NCBI GenBank assembly: GCA_020161535.1
Contig: JAIUNW010000004.1
Span: 1 to 64,000 of the forward strand
DNA from: Bacteroidota bacterium
GTDB taxonomy: Bacteria > Bacteroidota > Bacteroidia > Chitinophagales > Chitinophagaceae
Length of the DNA: 64,000 nucleotides
Direction of reading: 5' to 3'
The first letter of the stretch is position 1. Each line of letters begins with the position of its first letter. Shown piece after piece: positions 26,215 through 34,850 of this stretch. The notes below the pieces were generated by a model, which worked only from the letters and a program-made list of their open reading frames with translations, was not told the origin of the DNA and did no database searches. A program made the position numbers and the translations under genes.

Positions 26215-27890
26215 TCATGAAATACGATGCCATTGTTATTGGAAGCGGAATCAGCGGCGGATGGGCCGCCAAAGAACTCTGCGACCACGGCCTGAAAACC
26301 CTGGTGCTCGAACGCGGTCGCGATGTTGAACATATTAAAGACTATCCCGGCTATGCCCGCGATCCCTGGGAACTACCGCACCGCGGCCAACCCACCCAGC
26401 AAACCCTGAAAGCCAATCCGCTGATCAGCCGCGCGGCCGATTATGCCGAAGACTCACAGCATTTTTTCGTGAAAGATGCCGACCATCCCTACGTGCAGGA
26501 GAAGCCCTTCGATTGGGTACGCGGTTACCAGGTAGGAGGTAAGTCGCTGATCTGGGGACGAAGCTGCCAACGTTGGAGCGATTTTGAATTTGAAGCGCCG
26601 AAGCGGCACGGCTTTGCGGTCGACTGGCCCATTCGCTACAAAGACATTGCCCCCTGGTACAGCCATGCCGAAATTTTCACCGGCATCACCGGCAGCAAAG
26701 AAAATATTCCCGCCATGCCCGATGGTGAATTCCAACCACCTTATGAACTCAATTGTGTAGAGAAACACCTCAAAGAAGTGCTGCACAAAGAATTTGGTCG
26801 CTACTATATTCCGGGCCGCTGGGCACACCTGACCGAACCCACCAAAGACCAAAACAGTACCGGCCGCGGCCAGTGCCAAAACCGAAACCTTTGCCGGCGT
26901 GGCTGCCCCTATGGTGGCTACTTCAGTTCCAACGCTGCCACCCTGCCCTGGGCCAAAAAAACAGGCAACCTGGTGGTGCGACCTTTCTCAGTGGTGGAAT
27001 CCATTCTTTACGACGAAAAAACGGGCAAAGCAAAAGGCGTTCGGGTGATCGACACCGTTAGTAAGCAACCCGTGGAGTTTGAAGCACGCATCATCTTTGT
27101 GAATGCATCGGCTTTGAACAGCAACCTCATCTTACTCAATTCCAAATCGAACCGCTTTCCCAACGGCCTTGGCAACGACAGTGGTTTGCTCGGCAAATAT
27201 ATTTGCTTCCACAATTATCGTGGTAGCATGTGGGGCACCATGCCTGGCTTCGAAGACAGTTATTACAAAGTGCGCAAGCCGGTGGAATGTGTTATCCCTA
27301 ATTTTCGCAACCTCGGCAAACAGGAGACCGACTTTTTAGGCGGATATGTCATCTTCAGTGGTGCTGGCCGCAGCAAACCTGATCCCGATACCAGCGAAAT
27401 TGGCCAGTCATTGAAAGAGCAACAGCAGGCGGCCGGTCCGTGGACAGCCTATATGTACATGCAGGGCGAAACCATCCCCAAAGAAACCAACCAGGTGTAC
27501 CTGCATGCCAGCCAGAAAGACCAATGGGGCATTCCACTGTTGACCATGAATGTGGGCTACGACGACAACGACGACAAAATGGTTAAAGATTTTCTGGAAC
27601 AGGGCCAACTGATGCTCGAAAAAGCCGGCGTCAAAGACATCCACACCACAGATACCCACCAGGCACCGGGTCTTGATATCCACGAAATGGGCGGCGTTCG
27701 CATGGGGCACGATCCCAAAACCTCGCTGCTGAATGCTTTCAACCAACTACACCATTGCAAAAATGTATTTGTGACCGATGGCGCCTGCATGACGAGTACC
27801 GGTAACCAGAGTCCGTCGATACTCTACATGGCCCTTACCGCCCGCGCCGTTAACCATGCTGTTGCGGAAATGAAAAAAGGAAACCTATGA
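26211..27890 (+). CDS. GMC-family FAD oxidoreductase (putative glucoside 3-dehydrogenase large subunit)
   Basis: 559 residues. The FAD Rossmann motif is at the N-terminus (Gly11, Gly13, Gly16, with Glu34 for the ribose) and there is no signal peptide. Conserved VGGKSLIWGRSCQRWSD, HEMGGVRMG and the C-terminal GNQSPSILYMALTARAV carry the GMC active-site His and Asn. Cys222-x5-Cys228-x3-Cys232 resembles the iron-sulfur site of membrane-linked GMC dehydrogenases. Such enzymes oxidise sugars or glucosides at C3, usually with a Tat-exported small subunit; no such gene is adjacent. The start may be ATG 26211 (4-nt overlap) or 26217. The presence of a DUF1080 protein in the same locus supports a 3-keto-glycoside route. 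Confidence 0.85.
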   Translation: MIMKYDAIVIGSGISGGWAAKELCDHGLKTLVLERGRDVEHIKDYPGYARDPWELPHRGQPTQQTLKANPLISRAADYAEDSQHFFVKDADHPYVQEKPFDWVRGYQVGGKSLIWGRSCQRWSDFEFEAPKRHGFAVDWPIRYKDIAPWYSHAEIFTGITGSKENIPAMPDGEFQPPYELNCVEKHLKEVLHKEFGRYYIPGRWAHLTEPTKDQNSTGRGQCQNRNLCRRGCPYGGYFSSNAATLPWAKKTGNLVVRPFSVVESILYDEKTGKAKGVRVIDTVSKQPVEFEARIIFVNASALNSNLILLNSKSNRFPNGLGNDSGLLGKYICFHNYRGSMWGTMPGFEDSYYKVRKPVECVIPNFRNLGKQETDFLGGYVIFSGAGRSKPDPDTSEIGQSLKEQQQAAGPWTAYMYMQGETIPKETNQVYLHASQKDQWGIPLLTMNVGYDDNDDKMVKDFLEQGQLMLEKAGVKDIHTTDTHQAPGLDIHEMGGVRMGHDPKTSLLNAFNQLHHCKNVFVTDGACMTSTGNQSPSILYMALTARAVNHAVAEMKKGNL

Positions 27891-29728
27891 TTCACTATCG
27901 TTTACCTATAACCGAAACTAGTTCAATGAACATTGTTCATAAGATCCTCAACCGGGTCATCATAATAGCCTTTTTGTTTTTCAGCAACAATACCAGCCTA
28001 CTAGCGCAAAGCAAAAATGCAGCTATGCCAGCGTCTGCATCGAATAGCAAAGCATTAACCTATTGCAATCCACTTAACCTCGACTATGGCTATTGCCCCA
28101 TTCCCAATTTCACCACCTGGGGCAAACACCGCGCAACAGCCGATCCGGTGATCGTCAACTTCAAAGGCGATTATTTTTTATTCAGCACCAACCAATGGGG
28201 TTATTGGTGGAGCCCTGATCTCTCCAACTGGAATTTTGTACCGCGCAAATTTTTGAAACCCTGGCACCAGGTTTACGATGAACTCTGTGCACCGGCAGTA
28301 GGCATCATCGGCGATACCATGATTGTCTTCGGCTCTACCTATAGCCGCAATTTTCCCATCTGGATGAGTACCAATCCCAAAACCGACGATTGGAAAGAAG
28401 CCATCGATTCGCTCGAAATTGGTGGCTGGGATCCCGCTTTCTTCACCGACGACGATGGGAAACTCTATATGTACAATGGCAGCTCCAATACCTATCCATT
28501 ATATGGTGTGGAACTGGATCGCAAAACTTTTCAGCCCAAGGGCACACGCAAAGAAATGTATTTCCTCGAGCAATGGCGCTATGGCTGGCAACGCTTTGGT
28601 GAATACATGGACAATACTTTTCTGGAACCCTTTATCGAAGGCGCCTGGGTGACCAAATACGATGGAAAATATTATTTGCAATATGGTGCACCCGGTACCG
28701 AAATGAGTGGCTATGCCGATGGGGTGATCGTGGGCGAAACGCCACTTGGCCCCTTTCAACCTCAGTCCGATCCCCTGAGCTTCAAACCCGGCGGCTTTAT
28801 TCGCGGCGCGGGGCATGGCGCCACCTTTCAGGACAACTGGAAAAATTACTGGCATGTAAGCACCATGAACATCACGGTTAAAAACACTTTCGAAAGAAGA
28901 AATGGCATGTGGCCTGCCGGCTTTGACAAAGATGGCGTGATGTATTGCAATACTGCTTTCGGTGATTATCCGCATTATCTTCCCAGCGGCGAAGCGGATC
29001 ATTTGCAAAGCCAGTTTACCGGATGGATGTTGCTCAACTACAAAAAGCCGGTAACTGTTTCTTCCACCCTGGGCGATTACAATGCCAACAATGCCGTAGA
29101 TGAATCGATCAAAACCTGGTGGAGTGCCAAAACCGCCAACAAAGGCGAATGGATACAATCTGACCTGGGCGAAAGCAGCAGCATTCACGCCATCCAGGTA
29201 AATTATGCCGACCAGGATGCTGCATTCATGGGCAAACAAAGCGGCATCTATCACCAGTATAAAATTTATGCTTCCAACGATGGGAAAAAATGGACACTCA
29301 TCACCGACAAAAGCAATAACCAAAAAGATGTACCGCACGATTACATCGTGTTTGACCAACCCGTTAAAGCACGTTATGTAAAACTTGAGAACATCCACAT
29401 GCCCACCGGCAAATTCGCCATCAGTGGCCTGCGCATTTTCGGCAAGGGCAATGGCGCTGCACCTTCCGGTGTAAAAGAGTTTATCGTGTTGAGAACGGAA
29501 CGCGACAAACGCAGTGCCATGCTCAAATGGCAACCCGACGACCAGGCCTATGCCTACAATATTTATTATGGCACCGCGCCCGACAAACTTTATAACTGCA
29601 TCATGGTACACGATGCGAACGATTATTATTTCAAAGGCATGGACAGCCAGAAAACCTATTATTTCACGATCGAATCCATCAATGAAAATGGTATTTCGCC
29701 CCGCTATAAAACACTTACAATTCAATAA
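27887..29728 (+). CDS. Family 43-type glycoside hydrolase with discoidin and fibronectin type III domains
   Basis: ATG 27887 overlaps the GMC stop by 4 nt (613 residues); ATG 27926 gives a cleaner signal peptide (600 residues, cleavage after SLLAQ) and is preferred. Counting from the latter, the GH43 five-bladed propeller spans about 30-365 with Asp73 (ADPV), Asp169 (WDPAFF) and Glu238 (IEGAW) as the expected general base, pKa modulator and acid. A discoidin/F5-8C (CBM32-like) domain follows at about 370-500 and an Fn3-like domain at 505-600. GH43 enzymes invert and usually act on arabinose-, xylose- or galactose-containing chains, so it may remove side chains. The substrate is not assigned. 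Confidence 0.82.
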   Translation: MIHYRLPITETSSMNIVHKILNRVIIIAFLFFSNNTSLLAQSKNAAMPASASNSKALTYCNPLNLDYGYCPIPNFTTWGKHRATADPVIVNFKGDYFLFSTNQWGYWWSPDLSNWNFVPRKFLKPWHQVYDELCAPAVGIIGDTMIVFGSTYSRNFPIWMSTNPKTDDWKEAIDSLEIGGWDPAFFTDDDGKLYMYNGSSNTYPLYGVELDRKTFQPKGTRKEMYFLEQWRYGWQRFGEYMDNTFLEPFIEGAWVTKYDGKYYLQYGAPGTEMSGYADGVIVGETPLGPFQPQSDPLSFKPGGFIRGAGHGATFQDNWKNYWHVSTMNITVKNTFERRNGMWPAGFDKDGVMYCNTAFGDYPHYLPSGEADHLQSQFTGWMLLNYKKPVTVSSTLGDYNANNAVDESIKTWWSAKTANKGEWIQSDLGESSSIHAIQVNYADQDAAFMGKQSGIYHQYKIYASNDGKKWTLITDKSNNQKDVPHDYIVFDQPVKARYVKLENIHMPTGKFAISGLRIFGKGNGAAPSGVKEFIVLRTERDKRSAMLKWQPDDQAYAYNIYYGTAPDKLYNCIMVHDANDYYFKGMDSQKTYYFTIESINENGISPRYKTLTIQ

Positions 29729-29729
29729 G

Positions 29730-32597
29730 ATGAAACAATTTGGCCTGCTGCTCCTTTTCGCGCTGGGCAGCTTAACCGCGCTGTATGCACAACACCCACC
29801 TTTTTACAACGACATACAATCGTTCCAACAACGCGACCGGGAAAGAACGCCGCAAAAAGGCGGCATCCTCTTTATTGGCAGTTCTTCGTTTACCAATTGG
29901 TCGGATGTGCGCGACTGGTTCCCTGGCTATGAAATAACGAATCGCGCCTTCGGCGGATCACAACTACCGGATCTGATTCGTTACGCCAATCAACTCATCG
30001 ATCCTTATGCACCGCGCCAGGTGCTGATCTATTGCGGCGAAAATGATTTTGCTGCAGCCGATACCGTGCAAACCAAAACCGTGGTGGGTCGTTTTTTGAC
30101 CTTGTATACTATTATCCGACAGAAACTACCGCAAGTACAAATCAGTTTTGTATCCATCAAGCCGAGCCCCAGCAGAAGAAAATACTGGCCGAAAATGGTA
30201 GCCGCCAACAAGGCCATCAGCGCCTTTCTGAAAACACAGGCCAATACGTCTTTTATCGACGTGTATTCGCTGATGCTTACCGGTAAGGCACAACCGAAAT
30301 CGGACATATTCCTGGCCGACTCGCTGCACATGAACAGCAAAGGTTATGCAATATGGCAGAAAGCCATTGAACCGGTATTGCTGAAATCCGACAGAAAAAT
30401 CTTTATCGACGCGCTGTTGAAAAAAATGAGCCTCGCCGAAAAGATCGGTCAACTCAACCTGGTTGTAGGTGGTGAAGCCACCACCGGCAGTGTGGTGAGC
30501 AGCGGCGTGGAAGAGAAAATTAAAAAAGGAAATGTGGGTGGCATTTTCAGTGTTACCAGTCCCGATCGCGTGCGCCAGGCGCAGGAAATTGCTGTTACTA
30601 ATTCGCGGCTTAAAATTCCGCTGGTGTTCGGTCTCGATGTCATTCACGGGTATAAAACCATCTTTCCGATTCCCCTCGGCTTGTCCAGCACCTGGGATAT
30701 GAAAGCCGTTGAAACGGTGGCGCAGATTGCTGCGCGCGAAGCATCGGCCGATGGCCTCAACTGGACTTTTTCACCCATGGTCGATATCTCGCGCGATCCG
30801 CGCTGGGGCCGCATTTCAGAAGGAAATGGGGAAGACCCTTACTTAGGCTCAGCCATCGCCCGCGCCATGGTAAGAGGATACCAGGGCCATGATATCAGCG
30901 CAACCGATGCACTTGCCGCCTGTGTAAAACATTATGCCTTGTATGGCGCCGCCGAAGCCGGTCGCGATTACAACAGTGTGGAGATGAGTCGGGTGCGTAT
31001 GTTCAACGACTATATGCCACCGTACAAAGCGGCCGTTGATGCAGGTGTGGCAACCGTCATGACTTCGTTCAATGATATTGAAGCTGTGCCCGCGACCGCC
31101 AACAAATGGCTGATCACCGATGTCCTTCGCCAACAATGGGGCTTTCAAGGCATGGTGGTTACAGACTACACGGCGGTGAATGAAATGATCGATCATGGGC
31201 TCGGCGATCTGCAAACAGTATCGGCCAAAGCATTGAATGCCGGCGTTGATATGGATATGGTGGGTGAAGGTTTTTTGACCACCTTGCAGAAATCACTCGA
31301 TGAAAGAAAGACTACCGAAGCAACAATAGAAACCGCCTGCCGCCGGGTGCTGGAATTCAAATATGACCTCGGCTTGTTTGCTGATCCCTATCGCCATTGT
31401 GATGTGAATCGGGCCAAGACAGAAATATTCTCAGCAGCCAACCGCCAGGCAGCTCGTGACATTGCCGCCAAATCGTTCGTGTTACTCAAGAATGAAAAGA
31501 ATGTATTGCCGTTGGCGAAAAAAGGAACCATCGCACTGGTCGGTCCGCTGGCCAACACCCGTGAAAACCTGGTAGGCACCTGGTCGGTATCGGCTGATTA
31601 TGCCCACCCACCTGCTTCCTTGTTCAGTTCGATGAAAGACTTGTTGGGCAGCCAGGCCAATATTATCTATGCCAAAGGCGCCAACGTGCATGAAGATTCT
31701 GCGTACGAAGCCAGGGTGAGCATATTTGGTAAAAAGATGGAAAGAGACAATCGCGCACCGGCGGTATTGATCGACGAAGCCTTGAAAGCGGCGGCCAAAG
31801 CCGATGTGATTGTTGCCGCCCTGGGTGAAGTAGCAGAAATGACCGGCGAGTCGTCGTCGCGTGGCATCATTGACATACCGCAAAGCCAGAAAGATTTATT
31901 GAAAGCGTTGAAAAAAACCGGTAAGCCGGTGGTAGTGGTATTGTTTACCGGTCGGCCATTGGTACTTACCGATATGATCAACGATTGTGATGCGCTTCTC
32001 ACTGTTTGGTTTGGCGGATCAGAGGCCGGCGCCGCGATTACCGACGTGGTGTTTGGCGACGTGAATCCTTCCGGTCGACTGACTGCCAGCTTTCCGTATC
32101 ATGTGGGACAGGTGCCTATTTATTATGCCATCAAAACCACCGGTCGCCCGAAGAACGGCGAGGGCTTTCAAAAATTCAGGTCCAATTACCTCGATATTCC
32201 CAATGAGCCTTTGTATCCTTTCGGCTACGGACTGGGGTACAGTGCTTTCAATTATGGCGATCTCCAACTCAGCAGTAAAAACCTGGGTGCCGATGATAGC
32301 CTCACGGCCAGTATAACGGTCACCAATACCGGAAAATACGCAGGCGAAGAAACCGTGCAGTTGTACATCCGCGATGTAGTGGCTTCCATTACGCGGCCGG
32401 TGAAAGAACTCAAAGGCTTCCAGAAAATTCAATTGGCACCTGGGGCATCGCAACGTGTACAGTTTACTCTTCATCCGGAAGACCTGAAGTTCTACAACAG
32501 CGAGTTGAACTTCGATTGGGATTCGGGTGATTTTGTGATTTTCATCGGACCCAATTCGCGCGATGCAAAAGGAGTTACAGTGAACTGGCAGAAATAG
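29730..32597 (+). CDS. SGNH hydrolase - GH3 beta-glucosidase fusion
   Basis: 955 residues from ATG 29730, which gives a proper signal peptide (LTALYAQ) and starts 1 nt after the previous stop; the longer frame to 29514 overlaps the upstream gene. Residues 30-225 are an SGNH/GDSL esterase-like domain: GSSS with Ser52 as nucleophile, GEND at 103-106, and Asp197-x2-His200. Residues 230-955 are a complete GH3: EKIGQLNLVVGG, GLDVIHGYKTIFPIPLGLSSTWD, RDPRWGRISEGNGEDPYLG, nucleophile Asp479 in VVTDYTA, candidate acid/base Glu707 in GESSS, and a C-terminal Fn3-like domain. GH3 would release glucose from oligosaccharides; the SGNH part could first remove ester groups. Both domains look intact. Confidence 0.9.
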   Translation: MKQFGLLLLFALGSLTALYAQHPPFYNDIQSFQQRDRERTPQKGGILFIGSSSFTNWSDVRDWFPGYEITNRAFGGSQLPDLIRYANQLIDPYAPRQVLIYCGENDFAAADTVQTKTVVGRFLTLYTIIRQKLPQVQISFVSIKPSPSRRKYWPKMVAANKAISAFLKTQANTSFIDVYSLMLTGKAQPKSDIFLADSLHMNSKGYAIWQKAIEPVLLKSDRKIFIDALLKKMSLAEKIGQLNLVVGGEATTGSVVSSGVEEKIKKGNVGGIFSVTSPDRVRQAQEIAVTNSRLKIPLVFGLDVIHGYKTIFPIPLGLSSTWDMKAVETVAQIAAREASADGLNWTFSPMVDISRDPRWGRISEGNGEDPYLGSAIARAMVRGYQGHDISATDALAACVKHYALYGAAEAGRDYNSVEMSRVRMFNDYMPPYKAAVDAGVATVMTSFNDIEAVPATANKWLITDVLRQQWGFQGMVVTDYTAVNEMIDHGLGDLQTVSAKALNAGVDMDMVGEGFLTTLQKSLDERKTTEATIETACRRVLEFKYDLGLFADPYRHCDVNRAKTEIFSAANRQAARDIAAKSFVLLKNEKNVLPLAKKGTIALVGPLANTRENLVGTWSVSADYAHPPASLFSSMKDLLGSQANIIYAKGANVHEDSAYEARVSIFGKKMERDNRAPAVLIDEALKAAAKADVIVAALGEVAEMTGESSSRGIIDIPQSQKDLLKALKKTGKPVVVVLFTGRPLVLTDMINDCDALLTVWFGGSEAGAAITDVVFGDVNPSGRLTASFPYHVGQVPIYYAIKTTGRPKNGEGFQKFRSNYLDIPNEPLYPFGYGLGYSAFNYGDLQLSSKNLGADDSLTASITVTNTGKYAGEETVQLYIRDVVASITRPVKELKGFQKIQLAPGASQRVQFTLHPEDLKFYNSELNFDWDSGDFVIFIGPNSRDAKGVTVNWQK

Positions 32598-32648
32598 ATA
32601 GGGGGGTCTTTAAAATAAGCGCTTCATGCTGCAACTGGGATATTGTAG

Positions 32649-32656
32649 TACTTTTG
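32649..32656 (+). promoter_or_regulatory. Possible -7 element before the DUF1080 gene
   Basis: TACTTTTG matches TAnnTTTG exactly, 20 nt before the ATG at 32677, but no TTG is found 17-23 nt upstream. The 79-nt gap after the GH3 gene is larger than other gaps in the operon, so a separate start is possible. Confidence 0.35.
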
Positions 32657-32676
32657 GTGCTTAAACAGGATGGTCT

Positions 32677-33492
32677 ATGATAAGTCCGGTCAAAAAACGA
32701 TTGCTCCCGATTGCATTGCTTTTGTTCCTGGTGTCGTTTGCGGATCACCATGAACCCAATGCCGAAGAAAAAGACGGCTGGGTGGAGCTCTTCAATGGCA
32801 AAGACATCAACGACTGGATGGTAAAGATCAATCACCACGAGGTGGGCGATAATTTCGGCAATACATTCCGGGTGGAAGATGGCTTGATAAAAGTGCGTTA
32901 TGATGGCTATGGCGATTTCAACGACCAGTTTGGACATCTTTACTATAAGAAACCTTATTCCTATTATCACCTCAAAGTTGATTACCGCATCACGGGTGAG
33001 TTCCATACATCAGCGCCGGACTATGCTTTTCGAAACAGTGGTGTGATGCTGCATTCGCAAGATCCGCGTACCATGCGCAAAGACCAGGATTGGCCCATTT
33101 CGGTGGAGTTGCAATTTCTTGCTGCCGAAGACGATGGCCAACCGCGCCCCACCGGTTGCATGTGTTCGCCCGGTACCGATGTGGTTTACAACGGCAAGAT
33201 CGATCCACGGCACTGTATCACCTCATCTGCCAAAACCTATAAACTCAACGAATGGGTGCATGCAGAAGCCATTGTGTTGGGTGATTCAATGATCACGCAT
33301 ATCATCAATGGCGATACTGTATTGCGTTATTACAAGCCCCAGATTGGTGGAGGCGTGGTGCACAATTTTGATCCGGCCCAAAAGCAAGACGGTAAATTAC
33401 TCAGCAGTGGTTTTATCGCGCTTCAAAGCGAAGGGCAGCCCATTGATTTTAAACGGGTGGCCATTAAAGAGTTGCCAGTGCCGTCGCATTAA
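32677..33492 (+). CDS. DUF1080 (PF06439) secreted protein, putative 3-keto-glycoside hydrolase/lyase
   Basis: 271 residues. A signal peptide (KKRLLPIALLLFLVSFA) is followed by a single concanavalin-like DUF1080 domain: GWVELFNGKDINDWMVK at about 36-52, FGHLYYKKPYSYYHLKVDYRI, FRNSGVMLHSQDP, SVELQFLA, GCMCSPGTDVVYNG and GFIALQSEGQPIDFKRVAIKEL. Members of this family have been shown to cleave 3-keto-glycosides made by a partner dehydrogenase. Together with the GMC gene it points to oxidative cleavage of a glucoside in the periplasm. It is the last gene of the locus on the same strand. Biochemical role here is inference. Confidence 0.85.
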   Translation: MISPVKKRLLPIALLLFLVSFADHHEPNAEEKDGWVELFNGKDINDWMVKINHHEVGDNFGNTFRVEDGLIKVRYDGYGDFNDQFGHLYYKKPYSYYHLKVDYRITGEFHTSAPDYAFRNSGVMLHSQDPRTMRKDQDWPISVELQFLAAEDDGQPRPTGCMCSPGTDVVYNGKIDPRHCITSSAKTYKLNEWVHAEAIVLGDSMITHIINGDTVLRYYKPQIGGGVVHNFDPAQKQDGKLLSSGFIALQSEGQPIDFKRVAIKELPVPSH

Positions 33493-33525
33493 ACTGCTGT
33501 TTCGCATTGGAAATAACACCCATTC

Positions 33526-34134
33526 ATGACCAAAAACATACTTCTCGACCTCGGTGGTGTATTGCTCAACCTTAGCTTTCCGAAAACAGAGCAGGCCTTT
33601 GCGGCGCTCGGTTTGCCTGATTTCAACAACCATTTTTCACAATTCAAAGCCTCGCCTTTGTTCGAAGAATTGGAAACCGGTAAGGTAAGTAAGGAAGCGT
33701 TTCTGCAACATTTCAAAAAAGAAACCGGCTTGCAGGCTGCCGATAAAGACATTGTGGCTGCCTGGAATGCGATGCTGCTCGACTTTCCCGCCGAACGGGT
33801 AGCCTGGCTCGATCAACTGGCCGACAAGTACCGCGTTTTCCTGTACAGTAATACGAATGCTTTTCACCACGATGCCTTTCAGGAAACTTTTCTCCAGGCA
33901 TATCCGCAGAAACCATTCGACCACTATTTTGAGAAAGCTTATTATTCGCATACGCTGGGTTTGCGAAAACCCTATGCCAGTTCCTACACAGCTTTGCTGC
34001 AGGATGCTGGTTTGCAGGCCGGCGAAACGCTTTTCATCGATGATACCTATCCCAATATCCAAGGTGCGCTTGAAGCCGGCTTACAAGCCGTTCACCTGGA
34101 ACCAGGAATGACGGTACTTGACCTGTATGTATAA
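33526..34134 (+). CDS. HAD-superfamily hydrolase (YihX/FMN-phosphatase-like)
   Basis: 202 residues, cytoplasmic. Motif I is DLGGVLLNL with Asp8 as nucleophile; the usual second Asp is Gly, as in YihX-type relatives. Motif II is the YSNTN segment (about residues 107-111), a conserved Lys follows in GLRKP, and motif IV is FIDDTYPNI (about 171-179). An alpha-helical cap lies at about 15-90. Relatives dephosphorylate sugar phosphates (glucose-1-phosphate) or FMN. It follows the PUL by 33 nt and could serve sugar metabolism, but membership in the locus is uncertain. Confidence 0.8.
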   Translation: MTKNILLDLGGVLLNLSFPKTEQAFAALGLPDFNNHFSQFKASPLFEELETGKVSKEAFLQHFKKETGLQAADKDIVAAWNAMLLDFPAERVAWLDQLADKYRVFLYSNTNAFHHDAFQETFLQAYPQKPFDHYFEKAYYSHTLGLRKPYASSYTALLQDAGLQAGETLFIDDTYPNIQGALEAGLQAVHLEPGMTVLDLYV

Positions 34135-34139
34135 GGGGG

Positions 34140-34406
34140 TTATTCCTTGACTTCTTCGAAGTCGATGTATTCTTTGCGGATATCCTTCTGTGCCGATGCC
34201 GTTTGGTGCGTGGCTGTCGGTTCCTCTACAATGGTATCGCCCGTGCGATAACCCTGTTGTTCGCGCATGCGGCTCTCCATGTCTTCTTGCGCTGCTTTAA
34301 ACTGCCGGCGCACCTGCTGCGTCGCTTTCGATACCGGCAATACAAAACCAAATAAAAACCGGTAAGCTATATAGGCAAGTAATGCCCAAAAAATAATCTT
34401 TACCAT
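34140..34406 (-). CDS. DUF4834-like small membrane protein
   Basis: 88 residues from ATG 34406. One N-terminal membrane segment (MVKIIFWALLAYIAYRFLFGFVLPV) is followed by a charged, partly coiled tail (QVRRQFKAAQEDMESRM) ending in DFEEVKE. The family is common in Bacteroidota with no known function. A longer start at 34421 is rejected because TATCTTTG, a perfect -7 element, lies 4 nt before ATG 34406 and would be inside the coding part; the mRNA is probably leaderless. It is convergent with the HAD gene (5-nt gap). Confidence 0.7.
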   Translation of the reverse strand: MVKIIFWALLAYIAYRFLFGFVLPVSKATQQVRRQFKAAQEDMESRMREQQGYRTGDTIVEEPTATHQTASAQKDIRKEYIDFEEVKE

Positions 34407-34410
34407 CGTG

Positions 34411-34418
34411 CAAAGATA
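34411..34418 (-). promoter_or_regulatory. -7 element of the DUF4834 gene (predicted leaderless)
   Basis: TATCTTTG on the minus strand, then CACG and the ATG. With the usual 4-8 nt to the start point, the transcript would begin at or very near the start codon. No good -33 TTG is seen at the normal spacing. Confidence 0.5.
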
Positions 34419-34619
34419 CAAACAGCCGATCAGGAAGAATGTTTAGGAAAGTGAAAAAACAGTGGCTAAAACGAAGTCCGCTTACGCTAGTTAACTAACG
34501 CGTTCATAGGATAAATTGGAAGCAAGAATAAATAACAATTGTAATTGATTGGTTTAATTACATTAAAAAATTCAAAAATATTTTATAATCTGATTTTAAG
34601 TTGAGTATATTCCAAGTAA
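34419..34619. other. AT-rich non-coding stretch at the left edge of a decayed island
   Basis: No gene is seen. It contains an imperfect palindrome around a GTTAAC centre (34486-34501) and an AT-rich hairpin near 34540-34562. Base composition is much more AT-rich than the flanking genes, which suggests foreign or decaying DNA. Confidence 0.5.
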
Positions 34620-34850
34620 CAATACCGGTTATCCACAGCTTCCGGGCTCAACAGTAGGTTGGTTTCGGAGCCCACACCAGGTACCAATCACGATGACTAT
34701 GAACCAGCGCTAAATAGGGGAGATAAAAAAGGCGACGATCCTTCATTAATTCTAACACAATGGGGCGTTACAGTATATGGGACAACCAACTCTTTGGTTC
34801 CATATAGTGCTCCTAATAACAGTTATTTGCTGTATAAAAATTTAAAATAA
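34620..34850 (+). pseudogene. 3' remnant of an unrecognised gene
   Basis: A frame open from 34620 to TAA at 34848-34850 encodes a hydrophilic end (SEPTPGTNHDDYEPALNRG ... SNSYLLYKNLK-like) with no plausible ATG; only TTG 34659 could start it. An alternative frame just upstream (NNTGYPQLPGSTVGW, about 34620-34662) also looks coding, so a frameshift near 34660 is likely. Its stop overlaps the next ATG (TAATG), as in a coupled operon. The product is not recognised; a C-terminal effector remnant is one guess. Confidence 0.4.

Noticed and set aside
28499..29725. A 408-codon open frame on the minus strand
   Set aside because: It lies wholly inside the GH43 gene, has odd composition (rich in Ile/Val/Gly/His/Phe) and no domain; it is the antisense shadow of a GC-biased gene.
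29514..29729. An N-terminal extension of the SGNH-GH3 fusion
   Set aside because: It overlaps the GH43 gene in another frame, and the ATG at 29730 gives a signal peptide.
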